A DNA stretch of 7,717 bases, taken from the NCBI GenBank assembly GCA_020430675.1, contig JAGQJJ010000161.1, positions 1 through 7,717 of the forward strand, in the 5' to 3' direction. The DNA is from Myxococcales bacterium (GTDB lineage: Bacteria > Myxococcota > Bradymonadia > UBA7976 > UBA1532). The notes beneath the pieces were generated by a model. That model saw nothing but the letters and a program-made list of their open reading frames with translations. It searched no databases and was not told the origin of the DNA. The translations under genes were made by a program, and so were the position numbers. Numbering within the stretch: position 1 is the stretch's first letter; every line of letters begins with the position of its first letter. This document shows positions 6,325-7,717 of the stretch, piece by piece.

Positions 6325-7398
6325 TCAATCGCAGATCAATGGCGCGGCGAGCTTTGCGCTCTCGGCGCGGGTGTCGTCGCGGCCCGGCCAGACCTGCACC
6401 CACAGGCGATGTTCGCCCGCCGGCAGGCCGCCGGCGCGGATGGCGCGACAGACCGTGGCGCGATGGAAGTACCAGTACAAGAAGTCGCCGCGGTCATCGG
6501 CGCCTTCGCCCATGCGGTAGACAAAGGGCCCGACGCCGCCGTCGGCCGACTCGGCGATGACAAACTGCACGTAGCTCTGCTCGCCCGCGACCGGCGTCCA
6601 CTCCAGGTAGATCCAATCGCCTTGCAGGCCGGCGCGGCGCACGGTGGGGCGCCCGAGCGGGGGCGGCGCGGCCGGCGGGGCTTCGACGACGCGCGTCCAG
6701 GCGTCGGCCTGGGCGTCAAGGCGGCTGCGCAGCGCGATCACATCGCCAAAAAGGTCGCCCGACTGCGCGTTGAAGCCGCTGGTGACACGGAAGACGGGCC
6801 CGTCATGGCCCACGACGGTGGGGCCGCCCGAGTCGCCGGCGCAGCTGTTGTTGCTGCGCTGAAAGGCAAAGGCCAGCTTCTGCTTCTGCCCCGTCGGCGC
6901 CTGGCCGGGGCGGTTGCGATCGTTGCAGCCGTAGCCGAACCACGTCACCGCATCGCCCTCGGCGGGCATCTTGGTGGCCAGCGCCGCCGGGCGCGCGATG
7001 TTCGCCGGCACCGATTTGGCCAGCCGGCCCAGCGCCAGGTCGCGGGGGCCGGGGCCGCTGCTTGCGTACGAGACCACCGCCTCGACCGCAAACTCGGCGC
7101 GTTCGTCTGGGCCGCGCTCGATGACAAAGCTGCCGATCGCGCCTTCGCGCGTCTCGAAGCGCACGCAATGGGCGGCGGTGAGGATGACGTCGGGGCGGAT
7201 GAGGGTGGCGGTGCAGAGGCCGTCGGGCGTTTGCAGGCGGCCGATCTCGGGGCGGTCGAAGGTCAGCCGGCCATTGACCAGCTTCTGGTGCAGCGCGTTG
7301 TCGGTGGGATCGCCGACCGTGGCTTCATCCCAACGGCTGGTCGCCTCTTCGGTGGCGCAGCCGACGAGCAGCACGAGCAGGCACGACATTCGGCGCAT
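6325..7398 (-). CDS. Trypsin-like (chymotrypsin family S1) serine protease lipoprotein with extra C-terminal domain
   Basis: The protein has 357 residues from the ATG at 7398. Residues 1-14 (MRRMSCLLVLLVGC) are a short lipoprotein signal with canonical lipobox LVGC, lipid Cys14 and Ala at +2. The catalytic triad is complete: His77 in LTAAHC, Asp120 in RDLAL, Ser190 in CAGDSGGP. Cys62/Cys78 would form the usual His-loop disulfide, and Cys158/Cys186 are probably the second. KLVNG at 39-43 aligns with the R/K-IVGG activation site, so residues 15-39 look like a propeptide. The S1-pocket base (chymotrypsin 189) is Asn184, not Asp or Ser. After a Pro-rich linker near 240-248, a domain of about 110 residues (to 357) with Cys317 and Cys356 is beta-rich, perhaps fibronectin-III-like, and unrecognised. 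A TTG at 7443 would add 15 basic residues but has no good ribosome-binding site. Likely outer-membrane or secreted; substrate unknown. Confidence 0.9.
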   Translation of the reverse strand: MRRMSCLLVLLVGCATEEATSRWDEATVGDPTDNALHQKLVNGRLTFDRPEIGRLQTPDGLCTATLIRPDVILTAAHCVRFETREGAIGSFVIERGPDERAEFAVEAVVSYASSGPGPRDLALGRLAKSVPANIARPAALATKMPAEGDAVTWFGYGCNDRNRPGQAPTGQKQKLAFAFQRSNNSCAGDSGGPTVVGHDGPVFRVTSGFNAQSGDLFGDVIALRSRLDAQADAWTRVVEAPPAAPPPLGRPTVRRAGLQGDWIYLEWTPVAGEQSYVQFVIAESADGGVGPFVYRMGEGADDRGDFLYWYFHRATVCRAIRAGGLPAGEHRLWVQVWPGRDDTRAESAKLAAPLICD

Positions 7399-7405
7399 GG
7401 CGCGA

Positions 7406-7409
7406 CTCC
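7406..7409 (-). promoter_or_regulatory. Ribosome-binding site deciding the protease start
   Basis: On the minus strand this reads GGAG, 7 nt before the ATG at 7398. It favours that codon over the TTG at 7443 and the ATG at 7389, and gives a compact lipoprotein signal beginning MRRMS. Confidence 0.55.
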
Positions 7410-7441
7410 GAACCAACGGCAGGGCAACTCGCCGCTTGCGC

Positions 7442-7479
7442 AAAAATCATGCCGAATCTTGGGGCGCCGCGCAACGCGG
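7442..7479 (-). other. GC hairpin and T-run upstream of the protease gene
   Basis: On the minus strand CCGCG-TTG-CGCGG (7479-7467) can form a small perfect hairpin, and a run of five T lies at 7446-7442. About 20 nt separate the two, so this is not a textbook terminator. The 146-nt gap (7399-7544) must hold any separate promoter of the protease, but I see no convincing -35/-10 pair. Confidence 0.2.
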
Positions 7480-7544
7480 TCAGGGCGGTCAAGCTGCGCT
7501 CTCGACAGCACAGATCTGAGACCGCGGCGTCGCGCGGGCGCGCC

Positions 7545-7717
7545 TCAGCCTGCGATCAGATCGGCCAGCACGTGCAGGCCCTCGATCGCCTGGGGCGTGA
7601 GCGCGTCATCCTTGGGCTTGGGCGCCTCGGTCTCGTCCTCGTCCTCGGGCGTGCTGTCATCGAGCAGCTCCGAGAGCTTGAGCACGCCTTCGTTGCGCGT
7701 GCGCTTGGCGAGCGTCT
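7545..7717 (-). CDS. C-terminal 56 residues of an unidentified protein with an acidic linker
   Basis: A minus-strand frame is open from the right edge to a TGA at 7547-7545 and yields 56 complete codons. It has a basic helix-like start (TLAKRTRNEGVLKLSELLDD), an acidic and Pro/Lys-rich linker (residues 21-38, STPEDEDETEAPKPKDDA), and an amphipathic end (LTPQAIEGLHVLADLIAG). Codon use resembles the neighbours, with G or C at most third positions, which supports real coding. The last segment faintly resembles the xxEAxxILADLI tail of some S41/Prc-type processing proteases, but this is a weak memory-based match and the catalytic part is outside the window. I do not assign a function. It reads in the same direction as the protease, 146 nt upstream. 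Confidence 0.6.
   Translation of the reverse strand, partial: TLAKRTRNEGVLKLSELLDDSTPEDEDETEAPKPKDDALTPQAIEGLHVLADLIAG

Noticed and set aside
7435..7500. Possible sigma-70 promoter for the protease (TTGCGC, 17-nt spacer, CATGAT on the minus strand)
   Set aside because: The -35 box matches consensus at only 3 of 6 positions and the -10 at 4 of 6, which is near chance level.

Overview
The DNA is very GC-rich, with G or C at most third codon positions, and genes are tightly packed on both strands. The best taxonomic clue is the minus-strand protein at 4893-6194. It has the C-terminal tail of the AgmX/PglI type, a domain I know mainly from myxobacteria and related Myxococcota (former Deltaproteobacteria). 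A trypsin-like lipoprotein with a GYGC...CAGDSGGP catalytic domain fits the same group. I infer a Gram-negative myxobacterium-like organism; the genus cannot be read from this window.

Left part (2-4896, plus strand): a tripartite efflux operon in the order outer-membrane channel (TolC/OprM/NodT type, 3' part only), lipoprotein membrane-fusion adaptor, and RND inner-membrane pump. The channel and adaptor are 74 nt apart and the adaptor and pump 3 nt apart. Together they would form an envelope-spanning, proton-driven exporter. The substrate cannot be deduced, and no regulator lies in the window.

Right part (4893-7717, minus strand): three genes read toward the efflux operon. From right to left they are the C-terminal end of an unidentified protein with an acidic linker, a secreted trypsin-like serine protease lipoprotein with an extra C-terminal domain, and a TonB-like single-pass protein with the AgmX/PglI tail. 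The last gene converges on the RND gene so tightly that the two stop codons overlap, leaving no space for a terminator. Gaps of 146 and 130 nt separate the minus-strand genes, so they need not form one operon.

I see no tRNA, rRNA, CRISPR array, insertion sequence or phage gene, and no gene-free stretch longer than 300 bases. The window looks like ordinary chromosomal envelope-function DNA. The points most worth checking are the altered proton-relay residues of the pump, the lipid-anchored zymogen layout and unusual S1 pocket of the protease, and the possible energy-coupling role of the AgmX-like protein.
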